DNA from: an uncultured Flavobacteriaceae bacterium
Lineage (GTDB): Bacteria > Bacteroidota > Bacteroidia > Flavobacteriales > Flavobacteriaceae
Direction: 5' to 3'
Length of the DNA stretch: 64,000 nt
NCBI GenBank assembly: GCA_947487895.1
Contig: CANKYF010000009.1
Span: forward strand, 1 to 64,000
The notes under the pieces: generated by a model
What the model was told of the DNA's origin: nothing
Databases searched by the model: none
What the model saw: the letters and a program-made list of their open reading frames with translations, nothing else
Program-made: the position numbers and the translations under genes
Shown: positions 17,146 through 27,315 of the stretch, in pieces
How the letters are laid out: the number at the start of each line of letters is the position of its first letter
Position numbering within the stretch: the stretch's first letter is position 1

Positions 17146-18696
17146 TTATAAGCCGCCATTTACAGACGTTTCTAATGCAGGTAATGGCCAATAAGGATTT
17201 GTTGCTATGTCTCCATTAGGCCCTAATGGCTTAAGTGCATCTGAGATAATACTAAATCTGTTGGTTCTTACTATATCAAACCATCTTTTAGATTCTTGTA
17301 CAAACTCATAACCTCTTTCTGTAAATATTCTGTCATCAAATGCTTCTTTTGAAGCTATTTCTTCAGGTAATAAATCTGGTGCAGAACCATTATAGGCTCT
17401 ATCTCTAACTACATTTATAGCATCTATAGCACTTTGTGTTGGTCCGTTTAATTGGTTTTCTGCTTCTGCATATATTAAAAATACATCTGCATATCTCATT
17501 AAATAAAAATCATTACCTGAACCAAATTCTCCTGGAGAACCTGGATCTCTATATTTTCCAAAAGTGTACAATCCTCTTTCTGTTTCAACTGTACCATCAC
17601 CATCTAAATCTATATCTCTTGTAACTTGAGGAATGACATCTACTTCTGTTCCGTCTGGCAAGGTTACTTTATCAACAAGTGTATACTGCTTTCTAATATC
17701 AGCATCGTCCCAACCCGTAATAAAAGTAGAAGCTGGATTAGCGTTACCTGACTCAAATGCTGATGCTGTTGAGAAACCTGCTGCCACACCTAATCTTACA
17801 CCGTTTACTCTTGGTTCTCTCATTGCCCATGCATCTGTATGAAAATTTCCAAACCCTATTATTTGCGCAAACTTTATTGAAAAAACATCTTCTGAATTTG
17901 TTGGTGCTGTTGGTGAAAATAATGAGCTGAAGTCGCTTACCAACTCATAACCATATGTAGCTGCATTATCTATTATCTCTTTTGCCTTATCTTTTGCCAA
18001 TTGGTACTCTTTTCTTGTTAAGTACACATCTGCCAAAAACGTCTTAGCACTGCCTGCAGTTGCTCTACCTGGATCTGCAGTTGCTGGTAAATTATCTTCT
18101 GCAAATTGTAAATCTGCTATTATACTAGCATAAATATTATCAATAGAAGATAATGCTAAATCTGCTTGAGAAGCATCTTTAACAGGTTCTAAACGTAATG
18201 GGACTTGTCCCCATATTCTTACTAATTGATAATGCATTACTGCTCTAAAAAAACGTGCTTCTCCTCCTCCTAAGTTTTTAGAACTTTCACTTAAATCTTC
18301 AGTTGTATTAATAAGGCTTATCAAAACATTTGCTCTTCCTATAGACTTATAAAAAGACGACCACATGGTTTGCTTATCACTTAAAGACGCTCCATTAAAA
18401 TCGTAATTAGATAAACGGGTTCTTGTTCCTCCACGTCCCCATTGGTATTCTGCTTGTAACTCTAATAATCTTAAATATCTAGATTCAAAAGATCTATTTC
18501 TTTCTCTAGTGATTGATTCATACATCCCTAGAATTAATGATTCCATTGTATTTTCATTAATTGATTCTAAAGAAATTAAACTTTCTGGAGCTTCTTCTAA
18601 CTGATCTTCACAAGAAACAAACGTAGAAAGCCCAACAAATACAAACAATATTGCTCTTAGTAATGTTTTAGTTTTTACTTTTATATTATTTATCAT
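17146..18696 (-). CDS. susD: SusD/RagB family nutrient-binding outer-membrane lipoprotein
   Basis: 516 residues with lipobox at Cys29 (LSTFVSCEDQ). The SusD hallmarks are visible: an N-terminal TPR-like part (ARFFRAVMHYQLVRIWGQVP), LADVYLTRKEYQLAKDKAKE, LMRYADVFLIYAEAENQLN and a C-terminal ERGYEFVQESKRWFDIVRT block. It sits on the surface over the SusC pore and binds glycan chains. It lies 18 bases after the susC stop, in the same operon. Confidence 0.95.
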   Translation of the reverse strand: MINNIKVKTKTLLRAILFVFVGLSTFVSCEDQLEEAPESLISLESINENTMESLILGMYESITRERNRSFESRYLRLLELQAEYQWGRGGTRTRLSNYDFNGASLSDKQTMWSSFYKSIGRANVLISLINTTEDLSESSKNLGGGEARFFRAVMHYQLVRIWGQVPLRLEPVKDASQADLALSSIDNIYASIIADLQFAEDNLPATADPGRATAGSAKTFLADVYLTRKEYQLAKDKAKEIIDNAATYGYELVSDFSSLFSPTAPTNSEDVFSIKFAQIIGFGNFHTDAWAMREPRVNGVRLGVAAGFSTASAFESGNANPASTFITGWDDADIRKQYTLVDKVTLPDGTEVDVIPQVTRDIDLDGDGTVETERGLYTFGKYRDPGSPGEFGSGNDFYLMRYADVFLIYAEAENQLNGPTQSAIDAINVVRDRAYNGSAPDLLPEEIASKEAFDDRIFTERGYEFVQESKRWFDIVRTNRFSIISDALKPLGPNGDIATNPYWPLPALETSVNGGL

Positions 18697-18714
18697 TATA
18701 TCTTATTTTTATAA

Positions 18715-21700
18715 TTAAAATGTCAAATTAAAACCTAATGTTAATGTTCTTACACTTGGGTAAGAAGACAAATCTACTCCCTGTCTTAAATCACCTCCAC
18801 TAAAACTATTAACTTCTGGATCATATCCTGAGTAATCTGTTATTGTAATAAGATTCTGTGCAGAAACGTAAACATTAAGATTAGAGATTCCTTTCATTTT
18901 CTCGGTAGGGAATGCATAATTTAATTTGATATTTTTTAAACGTAAATATGAAGCATTTTCTAAAAATCTATCACTCTGTCTACCCCCTATTGCAGATGCA
19001 ACACTTGGTCTAGGTGTAAAGTCTCTTAAATCTGATCTTTTATTGCTTCCTGGGTTTGCACCAACAAAACTAGACAATCGAGAATTATGTACTGTTAAAC
19101 CAGAAACACCCTGCCAGTTCATTCCTAATGATAACCTTTTATAATTAGCAGTTAAGTTAATTCCATAAACAAAATCAGGAAGTGATGACCCTACAATTTG
19201 TCTATCTGCGCCATCTATTACACCATTTTCATCTACATCTTCAAAAATAGGATTACCATTTTCGTCATTTCCTAAGAATTTTATCATATAAAAAGAAGAT
19301 AAAGACTCTCCTTCTCTAACAATTAAAGTTGCTCCAGTACGGTCATTTGACCCTCCCGTAATAATATCTTCCCCATCATTAGTTTTAATTACTTCATTCT
19401 TATTAGAAGAAAGGTTTGCATCTACTAATATTTCAAAATCATCAGAAACAGGAATATCTACACCAGCTGTAATTTCAAACCCACGATTTCTTATTTCTCC
19501 AACATTTGAGATTATACTAGAGAACCCTGATGATAATGGTAATAAAATATTAGCCAATAAATCTTCGGTCGTTTTTGTATACCAATCAAAGCTAAATCTA
19601 TACTTTTGATCAGCAAAGCCAAAATCTAAACCTAAATTGGTTTGTGTTGATGTTTCCCATGTTAAATTTTTATTAGGTAAATTAGGTGCAAGTCCTGAAT
19701 TAAGACCTATTCCATTACCTTGTGGAGTATTCACAGATTCTCCTATTGTTAATGATTGATAAGGTAAAATAGCTTGATTACCTGATTGCCCCCAACTAGC
19801 TCTTAACTTTAAATTAGAAATAGTACTTTCGTCTGAAATAAATTCTTCTTCAGATATTCTCCATCCTAAAGATGCTGCTGGAAAAGTTGCATGCTTATTT
19901 CCTTTTGCAAATTGTGAAGCCCCATCTCTTCTCACACTAGCATTAAATAAATAACGCCCTTTAATTGAAATGTTAACTCTTCCAAATACAGAATTAAGTG
20001 TTTGCTCAACTTTATTTGTTTCTGGTGGAGAAACAGTTTCAAGAGCTTGAAGTGCATTAATAGTTAAATTATCATCAGGAAGCCCTTGACCAGATATACT
20101 AAACCTATCGCTTATTTCATTTTGGTAGGCTACACCACCAACTAAATTAAGATTAATATTATCATTAATCTGTTTATTATAGGTTACAAAATTCTCTACA
20201 AGAAGATTCAAATCTTTACGGCTTTGTATAGATGCTTGCTGCGGAGTTATTAATAATGAGCTAGGTAAATAAACACCAATATCTGCATTATTATAAGTAG
20301 CCCCAAAACGTACCGTATTAGTTAAACCTTCTAAAAGCTGTATACGTGCTTCCACATTCCCTTGAAATCTATAAGCTTCTCTTTGATCTGTAGCTTCTAC
20401 ATATCCAAACGGATTTTGATTTTCTACAGATGAAAACGAATATGGACGAACATCTGATAAATTTCCATCTGCATCTCTAGGAGCAATTGAAGGTTCTGCT
20501 GCTAAAATAGATCCTATACCATTTTTACCTCCACCAGTATTATTAGTTCCATCATTACCTACAAACCTATTCTGAAATGTTCTTGATCCAGATAATTGAG
20601 TAGCTAACTTAACTCTACTACCAATATTATTATCTAAATTAACCCTTAATGCAACACGATTAAAATCTGTATCTAATACTGCTCCTTCTTGATCTAAATA
20701 ACTTAGAGAAACAAAATACTTACTTGTTTCTGAACCTCCAGAAACACTAATACTATGGTTTTGTCTAATTGCACTTCTAAAAAGCTCATCTTGCCAATCT
20801 GTATTGGCAATACCTGCGTTTTGGAATTCTTGAATTGCTTGATCTTTATCTAACTGTGTTAAATCTCCATCTGCAATAGAGTTGTCATAATATTCTGTAA
20901 CAAAATCTACATATTCTTGACCAGACATTAAATCTAATTTATTTCTTACAGATTGAATTCCTAGATTGCTTGAAAAACGAAAAACTGGTTCTCCTGTTTT
21001 ACCTCTTTTAGTAGTAATAAGAACTACCCCATTTGCTGCTCTAGAACCATATATAGCAGTTGATGCAGCATCTTTAAGTACTTCTATTGATGCTATTTCG
21101 TTAGGATCTAAAGTAGATAGACCATTGGCTTCACGAACATCTGAATTAAATTGTGGAATACCATCAATAACAAATAAAGGTTCTGATGATCCTGCTAATG
21201 AGGCTACCCCCCTAATACGAATACTTGTACCTGCACCAGGTTGTCCAGAACTTTGTACTACTTGAACGCCAGACAGTCTACCTTGCATACCTTCTTCTAA
21301 AGTTGTAACAGGTTGCAAGTCAAAAGCTTTAGCATCTAAAGAAGAAACCGAACCTGTTAAATCTGCTTTTCTCTTAACACCATAACCAACAACTACAACT
21401 TCATCTAATTGAGAGTTATCTTCAATCAAAGATATATTGATTGTGTTTTGGTTATTAACTGTTGCTTCTTGTGTTTCATATCCTATATAACTAAATATTA
21501 ATACATCTCCTTTATTAACTCCAGAGATAGAATATTCGCCATCAAAATCTGTTGTGGTTCCTTTTCTTGTACCTTTAATTACTATGGATACTCCAGGAAG
21601 TGGAATACCATCTGCTTGTACATTTCCTTTTATTTTTATGTCTTGAGAGTAACCTGTTAAGGTCAACATAACAAAAAATAAAAATGTAAATTTTAAAAAT

Positions 21701-21717
21701 GGTTGTTTTTCCTTCAT
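18715..21717 (-). CDS. susC: SusC/RagA family TonB-linked outer-membrane transporter
   Basis: 1000 residues. Signal peptide at 1-24 (TLTGYSQ), a carboxypeptidase-regulatory-like domain at about 27-100 (GVSIVIKGTRKGTTTDFDGE), the TonB-box-like segment LDEVVVVGYGVKRKADLTG, a plug domain at about 115-225 with the conserved VFVIDGIP-type block and IEVLKDAASTAIYGSRAANG, then a 22-strand barrel ending TLTLGFNLTF. It imports oligosaccharides captured by SusD. The ATG is only 20 bases from the end of the GH88 relic upstream, so the relic was once in the same mRNA. Confidence 0.95.
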   Translation of the reverse strand: MKEKQPFLKFTFLFFVMLTLTGYSQDIKIKGNVQADGIPLPGVSIVIKGTRKGTTTDFDGEYSISGVNKGDVLIFSYIGYETQEATVNNQNTINISLIEDNSQLDEVVVVGYGVKRKADLTGSVSSLDAKAFDLQPVTTLEEGMQGRLSGVQVVQSSGQPGAGTSIRIRGVASLAGSSEPLFVIDGIPQFNSDVREANGLSTLDPNEIASIEVLKDAASTAIYGSRAANGVVLITTKRGKTGEPVFRFSSNLGIQSVRNKLDLMSGQEYVDFVTEYYDNSIADGDLTQLDKDQAIQEFQNAGIANTDWQDELFRSAIRQNHSISVSGGSETSKYFVSLSYLDQEGAVLDTDFNRVALRVNLDNNIGSRVKLATQLSGSRTFQNRFVGNDGTNNTGGGKNGIGSILAAEPSIAPRDADGNLSDVRPYSFSSVENQNPFGYVEATDQREAYRFQGNVEARIQLLEGLTNTVRFGATYNNADIGVYLPSSLLITPQQASIQSRKDLNLLVENFVTYNKQINDNINLNLVGGVAYQNEISDRFSISGQGLPDDNLTINALQALETVSPPETNKVEQTLNSVFGRVNISIKGRYLFNASVRRDGASQFAKGNKHATFPAASLGWRISEEEFISDESTISNLKLRASWGQSGNQAILPYQSLTIGESVNTPQGNGIGLNSGLAPNLPNKNLTWETSTQTNLGLDFGFADQKYRFSFDWYTKTTEDLLANILLPLSSGFSSIISNVGEIRNRGFEITAGVDIPVSDDFEILVDANLSSNKNEVIKTNDGEDIITGGSNDRTGATLIVREGESLSSFYMIKFLGNDENGNPIFEDVDENGVIDGADRQIVGSSLPDFVYGINLTANYKRLSLGMNWQGVSGLTVHNSRLSSFVGANPGSNKRSDLRDFTPRPSVASAIGGRQSDRFLENASYLRLKNIKLNYAFPTEKMKGISNLNVYVSAQNLITITDYSGYDPEVNSFSGGDLRQGVDLSSYPSVRTLTLGFNLTF

Positions 21718-21737
21718 AAATTTAAGTTTAGTTTTAG

Positions 21738-22310
21738 TTAATTTTTCATTCTTCTACTTAATGCCTCTAAATAGTAATAATCAGTATAAATTAATGGTAC
21801 ATCTATTCCCAATCCACTTGGTTTTGAATTAGTTGAATATTCCAATAAAATCCCTTGTTCTTACCATTTATACTAAAATGTTTTTCTTTATTTTCTTCAG
21901 AAAAACTACTTAGCTCATATAAGGCTGAAGCTATTATAGACCCGGAAGAAGTATCTTTAGTTTCACCCGACACATCTTACATCTGCAAGCCTAAAACCCC
22001 AGTAAGGGATATAATCTTTTGGAAATTAAACTTTTCAGTTTTTAACAAATCGGTATAATTTAATGTCTTTTCTTTTCAACTATCATCATTGTTTAAACTA
22101 TACACTTGCCATAGTATTTCTAGGTAAAAACCGCTAGTCCAGTCACTTTTATCAACATGTATTATTTCCCGTTGCCTATCAAGACTACGTGGGAAAACTA
22201 CATGTTCTGAGTTATTATTTTTACTTTCTTTAATAGTTAATAATTGAGCAATGATTTTTTAAAAGCAGAGTATTAGCGGAAGTTTTATCCAAGTACTGCT
22301 GCTTAATTAT
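21738..22310 (-). pseudogene. GH88 unsaturated glucuronyl hydrolase, wrecked
   Basis: Reading the minus strand by eye gives GH88 blocks in several frames. They are AQLLTIKES then VVFPRSLDRQR, DKSDWTSGFYLEILWQVYSL, KDYIPYWGF, KDTSSGSIIASALYELSSF, GFYW and the C-terminal YSTNSKPSGLGID then VPLIYTDYYYLEALSRRM-stop. Frames change at least three times, a TGA interrupts after LNNDDS, and at about 190 codons the relic is half the normal length, so the middle is deleted. GH88 removes the unsaturated uronate left by polysaccharide lyases. The relic occupies the first position of the PUL operon, 20 bases before susC. Confidence 0.85.
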
Positions 22311-22372
22311 TACACACACCCATAGAGAGAAATAGCTAGAAATATATAGGTAGTATTCTCATAATTGGTGAA

Positions 22373-22402
22373 CAAATTTAGATGAGTAAACCCAAGTTTA
22401 CT
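22373..22402 (-). promoter_or_regulatory. PUL operon promoter box with adjacent inverted repeat
   Basis: On the minus strand 22380-22373 reads TAAATTTG, a perfect TAnnTTTG -7 box. Immediately upstream of it, 22385-22402 is AGTAAAC-CCAA-GTTTACT, a perfect 7-bp inverted repeat occupying the place of the missing -33 element. This is what an activator-dependent promoter would look like. The expected start is about 57 bases before the GH88 relic, facing away from the regulator at 22538. The rest of the gap (22403-22537) shows no second clear box. Confidence 0.45.
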
Positions 22403-22537
22403 GGTGTAAATGTTGCCAATAAGCGTCATATTATCTCATTTTAGTACAAATGTGCCAAATAACAACATGTGTACTAGCTATAATCAAATATCTTTTAATA
22501 GGGAGAGCTCTTTTATTCACTATCTTAGTGTGAAAAA

Positions 22538-25500
22538 ATGATTAATGGTTTTATAAAAATTTTATTAGGGGTTACCTCTTTTATATCTTTTAATTCAACA
22601 AACCCACAAATATCAATACATAAAGTTACACCTGAAGGAGGCGTAACTTATTCTCAGGTCACTTCCATTATTGAAGATGATAATGGCTTTATTTGGTTTA
22701 GTACTTACAATGGGCTTTTTCATTATAACTCTATTGAAATAAAAAAACACAGCTATTCGCAGAATGACCCTTTTAGTATTTCTGCAAATAGAATCAACCA
22801 ATTATTTAAGGATAGTCAAGGAAAAATATGGGTAGCTACTCAAAACGGATTATGTGCTTACAATCCAAAAAAAGACAATTTTGAGCGATATACAATTCGC
22901 AGCCAATTTGATAATTATATCGGTAACAACATCACTAGTTTTTTTCAAGAGGAGAATAAAAATTATTGGTTTACAGATGAAAATGGTATCGGAACAATAA
23001 ATCTAAAAAATAAAAGAGCGGTATATAAAAATATTTCTAATAAAACCAACACTATTATTTATGCTACAATTAATAGTGATAATACTATTTGGGTATTTTT
23101 TGAAGATGGTGATATTTATTTTCGACATAAGGAATCTAACTCCTTTCAATTTTTTGGAAAAGGTTTAAAAAATACTATTAGAACAGTTCTTTTTGATAAC
23201 GACTTAATTTGGATTGGTTACTCAACTGAAGGGATACTCTGTTTAGATAATAAAAATGCCAAAGAAGTGCATAAATTCACATCATCTTCTAAAACTGTTA
23301 GCTCAAAATTACCAAGCAACCAAGTGCGCAGTTTAATAAAGGATGACAACAATCAAATATGGGCAGCTACTTTTGAGGGTATTGCCATTATAAATAATAA
23401 GAAAGTTGTAGACATTGTTAATAAAGAAAAATATTCAGAAATACCTTTTCATTCCATTTGGAATTTATATAAAGATTCTCAACAAAACATTTGGATAGGT
23501 ACATGGATGGGGGGGCTTGCATTTCATAGTAAGCATAATAAATCATTTCAACATTATAAACATTCTTCTTCTAAAAAATCCTTAAGTAATAATATTGTAA
23601 GTTGTTTTGCACAATTGCCAGATAAAAATGACTTGTTAATAGGGACTGATGATGGAGATATTAACCTATTTAACCCTGAAAAAAATGAATTCTCTATTAA
23701 ATACATTGTTTATGAAAAAGATACTATTCAAAATATTAAATCTTTAGCCTATGACGAAAATGAAACGCTATGGATAGGAACCTACGGAAATGGAGTACTT
23801 TATAAAACAAAAAGTGAAAAAAAATTTAAACGCTTAACCCCTCCTTTTGAAGCTGGTTTTCAAGCTTTTGATATTTTACCAGTTAAAGATGGGGTTTGGG
23901 TTAGCGATTATCCACTAGGTGTATATCATTACAATTACACTTCAAAATTATTTACTAGGTACCAACATAACCCTTTAGATGTTAAATCTATATCAAATAA
24001 TAGGATTAAAGATATAATTCAAGATAAAGAAGAGAATTTATGGTTTGCCACAGAAAATGGACTAAATTTTTTAAAAAAAGGATCCTCTCAATTTAAACAT
24101 TTATTTTATCAAGAGCTCAACCCAAAAAGTATTTCTTTTAACCATATTAATTGTTTATACATTGATAAAAATGACTATTTATGGCTTGGAACCAATGGAC
24201 AAGGTTTAAATAAGTTAGACCCAAAAACTGGCAACTCAAAACATTATACCTTTAATAAAGGATTACAAGGCAACGAAGTATTTTCAATATTAGAAGACCA
24301 AAACCAAAATTTATGGATAACTACAGAAAATGGCGTCTGTAAATTAAATACCCAAACTGATGAGATACAATTTTTTAATAAAGACAATAGTATTGGAAAC
24401 AACCACTTTTATCCTAAAGCGGCATTAGCATCCCGTAACGGAGAGCTTTATTTTGGCGGTTCTAATGGAATCATTCGTTTTTCACCTTATCAAATTGAAA
24501 AAAATCCAATTCCGCCAAAAGTTACAATAATTCAATTATTAATAAATAATCAAAAAATTTCTCCCAAAAGCGAAAATGGTATTTTAAAAGATAACATTGA
24601 AAATACCCAATCCTTAAAGTTAAATTATAAGCAAAATTACATAAGCTTTTTATTTGCTTCCAGTAATTATATATCTCCACAAAAAACAGAATTCAAATAC
24701 AGATTAGTCAATTTTAGCAATCAATGGATTAATAATGACTTTAATGGAAAAGCTTACTTTACAAATGTACCTCCAGGCAAATATATTTTTGAGGTTAAAG
24801 CTGCTAACAATGATGGTATTTGGAATGAAATCCCTTCCCAAATTTTCATTGAAATCACGCCTCCATTCTGGTTAACTTGGTACGCATACCTTTTTTATTG
24901 TCTTTTATTTATTACTTCTATTTATTTTTTTAGAAGACAGGTTATAAACAAACAGAAACTTAAATCTGAAATAGAAATGGGCAAAATAGTAAAGGAAACT
25001 GAAAAAAAATTGTATCAAATGAAACTTCAGTTTTTCACCAATATTTCCCATGAATTTAGAACTCCCCTTACACTTATACAAGGTCCTGTAAATAGGTTAA
25101 TTAAAGCAGGAACAAATAATGATATCTCTAATAAGCAATTAACTCTAATAAAAAACAATACAGATAGATTATTAAGACTCATTAATCAGTTTCTTGATTT
25201 TAGAAGGGTAGACCATAGTAAATTGAAGCTTACCACAATGCATACCGATATCATTGCTTTTTGCAAAAATGTGTTTGATTGCTTTGAAGAACATGCTAAT
25301 CATCGTGATATAAAATTTAATTTTTTATCTAATAAATCTAATCTAAACATGGATTTTGATACGGATAAACTAGATAAGGTATTGGTAAATCTAATTTCAA
25401 ATGCATTCAAATACTCTCCAGATAATAGTTCTATTGTACTTCAAATTAAATACAACGAAAAAACAAAAAGAAACCAAGACTGGAGTCATCATAGCATTGG

Positions 25501-26626
25501 TGACAATTTATATGAAGATTTTGTAGAAATTAGTATTTCAGACTCTGGTTATGGTGTTCCAACTGAACAATTACCTCAAATTTTTGAAAGATTTTTTCAA
25601 ATTGAAGAAAACAATAATAGCGGTACCGGTATTGGGTTGTCATTGTCTACAAACTATATTTCACTACACAAAGGTCAACTACTGGTTTCTTCTTCTGAAG
25701 GAAATGGCACCGTTTTCTACATCTATTTACCTATACACCAAAAAGGTACTACACATAAAAAGTTTAAAAGTGAATTAAAGCCTTACATTTCAGAATTTAC
25801 TTCAGAACCTATACTAGATAGTGTAAATTATTCTAAAGACGCAGAAAATCAAGACTCTCTTATATTAATTGTAGAAGATAACCCTGAACTATTGGAGTTC
25901 TTATCAGACTCGTTAAATACGCACTACAAAGTGGCTAAATCTAAAAATGGTAAAGAAGCTTATGACCTTGCTTTGTCATTAAATCCAGACTTAATAATTT
26001 CTGATATCATGATGCCTAAGATGAACGGTGTGGAATTATGTCATAAGATTAAAAATGATATTAATACGAGTCATATTCCTTTTATTTTATTAACAGCTTT
26101 AGACTCTGTGCAAGATAAAATATCAGGAATAGATTCTGGAGCGGATGCATATATACCAAAGCCTTTCAGCGAAGATTTTTTAATTGTCCGTATCAACAAT
26201 TTACTCCATTCAAGAAAAATGCTTCGCAATTTGTTTTCTTCACAAATGAAAGAATGGAATGAACATCCCAACGTGCTGAATTTAGACAAAAGACTGCTTC
26301 TTAAAGCCATAAAAATAATTGAAGAAAATATTACTAATTCTGAATTTTCAATTGAGGATCTTGCCACTAATTTAAATTTAAGCCGTTCTCATTTACATAG
26401 AAAGTTAAAATCATTGACTAATCAATCTGCCTCAGAATTTATTAGAAGTATTCGTTTAAAAAATGCCATTAATTTGATGAAAGAAGGGAATTTAATGATT
26501 AAAGAAATTGGTTATGCTGTAGGTTTTAATTCGCATAATTATTTTACAAAAGCTTTTAAAAAACAATACGGTATTACACCTAGTGAATTTGTCAAGGAAA
26601 ATAAAAGTTCATTGAGAAAAACTTGA
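22538..26626 (+). CDS. Hybrid two-component system regulator of the PUL (HTCS)
   Basis: 1362 residues in the full HTCS layout. The periplasmic sensor to about residue 690 is two seven-bladed propellers of Reg_prop repeats (IWVATQNGLCAYNPKK, LWLGTNGQGLNKLDPKT), then a Y_Y_Y domain to about 775 and one membrane helix at about 778-798. HisKA has His838 (SHEFRTP), HATPase has the N-box at VNLISNAFKY and G-box GTGIGLSL, the receiver has Asp1156 (LIISDIMMP), and an AraC helix-turn-helix forms the C-terminus. By family it binds an oligosaccharide product in the periplasm and switches on the susCD operon, here divergent. Intact, despite the loss of GH88. Confidence 0.95.
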   Translation: MINGFIKILLGVTSFISFNSTNPQISIHKVTPEGGVTYSQVTSIIEDDNGFIWFSTYNGLFHYNSIEIKKHSYSQNDPFSISANRINQLFKDSQGKIWVATQNGLCAYNPKKDNFERYTIRSQFDNYIGNNITSFFQEENKNYWFTDENGIGTINLKNKRAVYKNISNKTNTIIYATINSDNTIWVFFEDGDIYFRHKESNSFQFFGKGLKNTIRTVLFDNDLIWIGYSTEGILCLDNKNAKEVHKFTSSSKTVSSKLPSNQVRSLIKDDNNQIWAATFEGIAIINNKKVVDIVNKEKYSEIPFHSIWNLYKDSQQNIWIGTWMGGLAFHSKHNKSFQHYKHSSSKKSLSNNIVSCFAQLPDKNDLLIGTDDGDINLFNPEKNEFSIKYIVYEKDTIQNIKSLAYDENETLWIGTYGNGVLYKTKSEKKFKRLTPPFEAGFQAFDILPVKDGVWVSDYPLGVYHYNYTSKLFTRYQHNPLDVKSISNNRIKDIIQDKEENLWFATENGLNFLKKGSSQFKHLFYQELNPKSISFNHINCLYIDKNDYLWLGTNGQGLNKLDPKTGNSKHYTFNKGLQGNEVFSILEDQNQNLWITTENGVCKLNTQTDEIQFFNKDNSIGNNHFYPKAALASRNGELYFGGSNGIIRFSPYQIEKNPIPPKVTIIQLLINNQKISPKSENGILKDNIENTQSLKLNYKQNYISFLFASSNYISPQKTEFKYRLVNFSNQWINNDFNGKAYFTNVPPGKYIFEVKAANNDGIWNEIPSQIFIEITPPFWLTWYAYLFYCLLFITSIYFFRRQVINKQKLKSEIEMGKIVKETEKKLYQMKLQFFTNISHEFRTPLTLIQGPVNRLIKAGTNNDISNKQLTLIKNNTDRLLRLINQFLDFRRVDHSKLKLTTMHTDIIAFCKNVFDCFEEHANHRDIKFNFLSNKSNLNMDFDTDKLDKVLVNLISNAFKYSPDNSSIVLQIKYNEKTKRNQDWSHHSIGDNLYEDFVEISISDSGYGVPTEQLPQIFERFFQIEENNNSGTGIGLSLSTNYISLHKGQLLVSSSEGNGTVFYIYLPIHQKGTTHKKFKSELKPYISEFTSEPILDSVNYSKDAENQDSLILIVEDNPELLEFLSDSLNTHYKVAKSKNGKEAYDLALSLNPDLIISDIMMPKMNGVELCHKIKNDINTSHIPFILLTALDSVQDKISGIDSGADAYIPKPFSEDFLIVRINNLLHSRKMLRNLFSSQMKEWNEHPNVLNLDKRLLLKAIKIIEENITNSEFSIEDLATNLNLSRSHLHRKLKSLTNQSASEFIRSIRLKNAINLMKEGNLMIKEIGYAVGFNSHNYFTKAFKKQYGITPSEFVKENKSSLRKT

Positions 26627-26635
26627 GATGATAAA

Positions 26636-27125
26636 ATGCCCCGACACTAGGTGTTGAGGCAAAACTTTCGGAACCATCTCCTTTTAAAAAAAGAGATATG
26701 ATGTATCAGAGTTAAAACGAACTTTGAAATTCGATGTAAGTGAAGCAACCCCATATTTGTTAATACTATCAAAAGGTTCACTTTTGCTAACGCTAAACAG
26801 ATTTTACTATCGAGCAATGATTTGACGACTACCAAATACCTTTAGGGAAGAACTGTAGCCTTCCCTAAAAGGAACCCCTCGAAAATAGAATTAGATACCA
26901 ATGTGTTTCTTAGTAAAAGCTTTGTTCGTTAATCGGAGAGGAGTAGCTGGTTACTGTTAAAGATCCTTCCAAAACGGTATTAGAGGTTTTGAATTTTACT
27001 AAAACCTCCTTCACAGATAGCCCAGATAAATTAATTATGAAAGGAGAGGAATTGGAAGATCGGTTATATGCATATATAAATGGCGGTAGTTCTTTATCTA
27101 TATGAAAAGCCTATACACATGCTAA
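26636..27125 (+). mobile_element. Degenerate group II intron, 5' part without reverse transcriptase
   Basis: From 26636 the sequence reads ATGCCCCGACACTAGGTGTT, close to the conserved 5' end of group II introns (GTGCG...TAGGGTGTTAAGTCAA), with the first G changed to A. Further typical blocks follow: GATGTAAGTGAAGCAACC, CGAGCAATGA then TTGACGAC, GAACTGTAGCC, AATGTGTTTC and TTAATCGGAGAGGAGTAG. A frame starting near 27038 stops after 22 codons, and no reverse transcriptase, no canonical domain V and no 3' splice end were found. It starts nine bases after the regulator stop codon. Class and boundaries are inferred from memory of the family. Confidence 0.55.
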
Positions 27126-27277
27126 AATATACAGAGCCAACGCCAGCAACAGCTTAATAGTTAAAATGGTTTCCTAAATTTCTTCTCATTTTTCAAATAA
27201 GTATAATTGAAAAAAGAATAACAGGTTAATACCTGTAAAATCGTTTTAAAAGAAATACTAACAAAATTAGTACAATG

Positions 27278-27309
27278 TTTGTAGATGTGTATTAAGCTTT
27301 ATACATTTG
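27278..27309 (+). promoter_or_regulatory. Complete Bacteroidota promoter: TTTG - 20 bp - TACATTTG
   Basis: TTTG at 27278-27281 and TACATTTG at 27302-27309 are separated by 20 bases, matching the TTTG/TAnnTTTG consensus of Bacteroidota housekeeping sigma. The next protein gene starts 340 bases downstream and a terminator lies in between at 27395-27423, so this promoter most simply drives a short untranslated RNA. Confidence 0.65.
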
Positions 27310-27315
27310 CACCTG

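Noticed and set aside
21855-22058. Plus-strand open frame of 67 codons between susC and the HTCS
   Set aside because: It lies antisense to the GH88 relic, has no recognised domain and no promoter; it is a by-product of the decayed gene.
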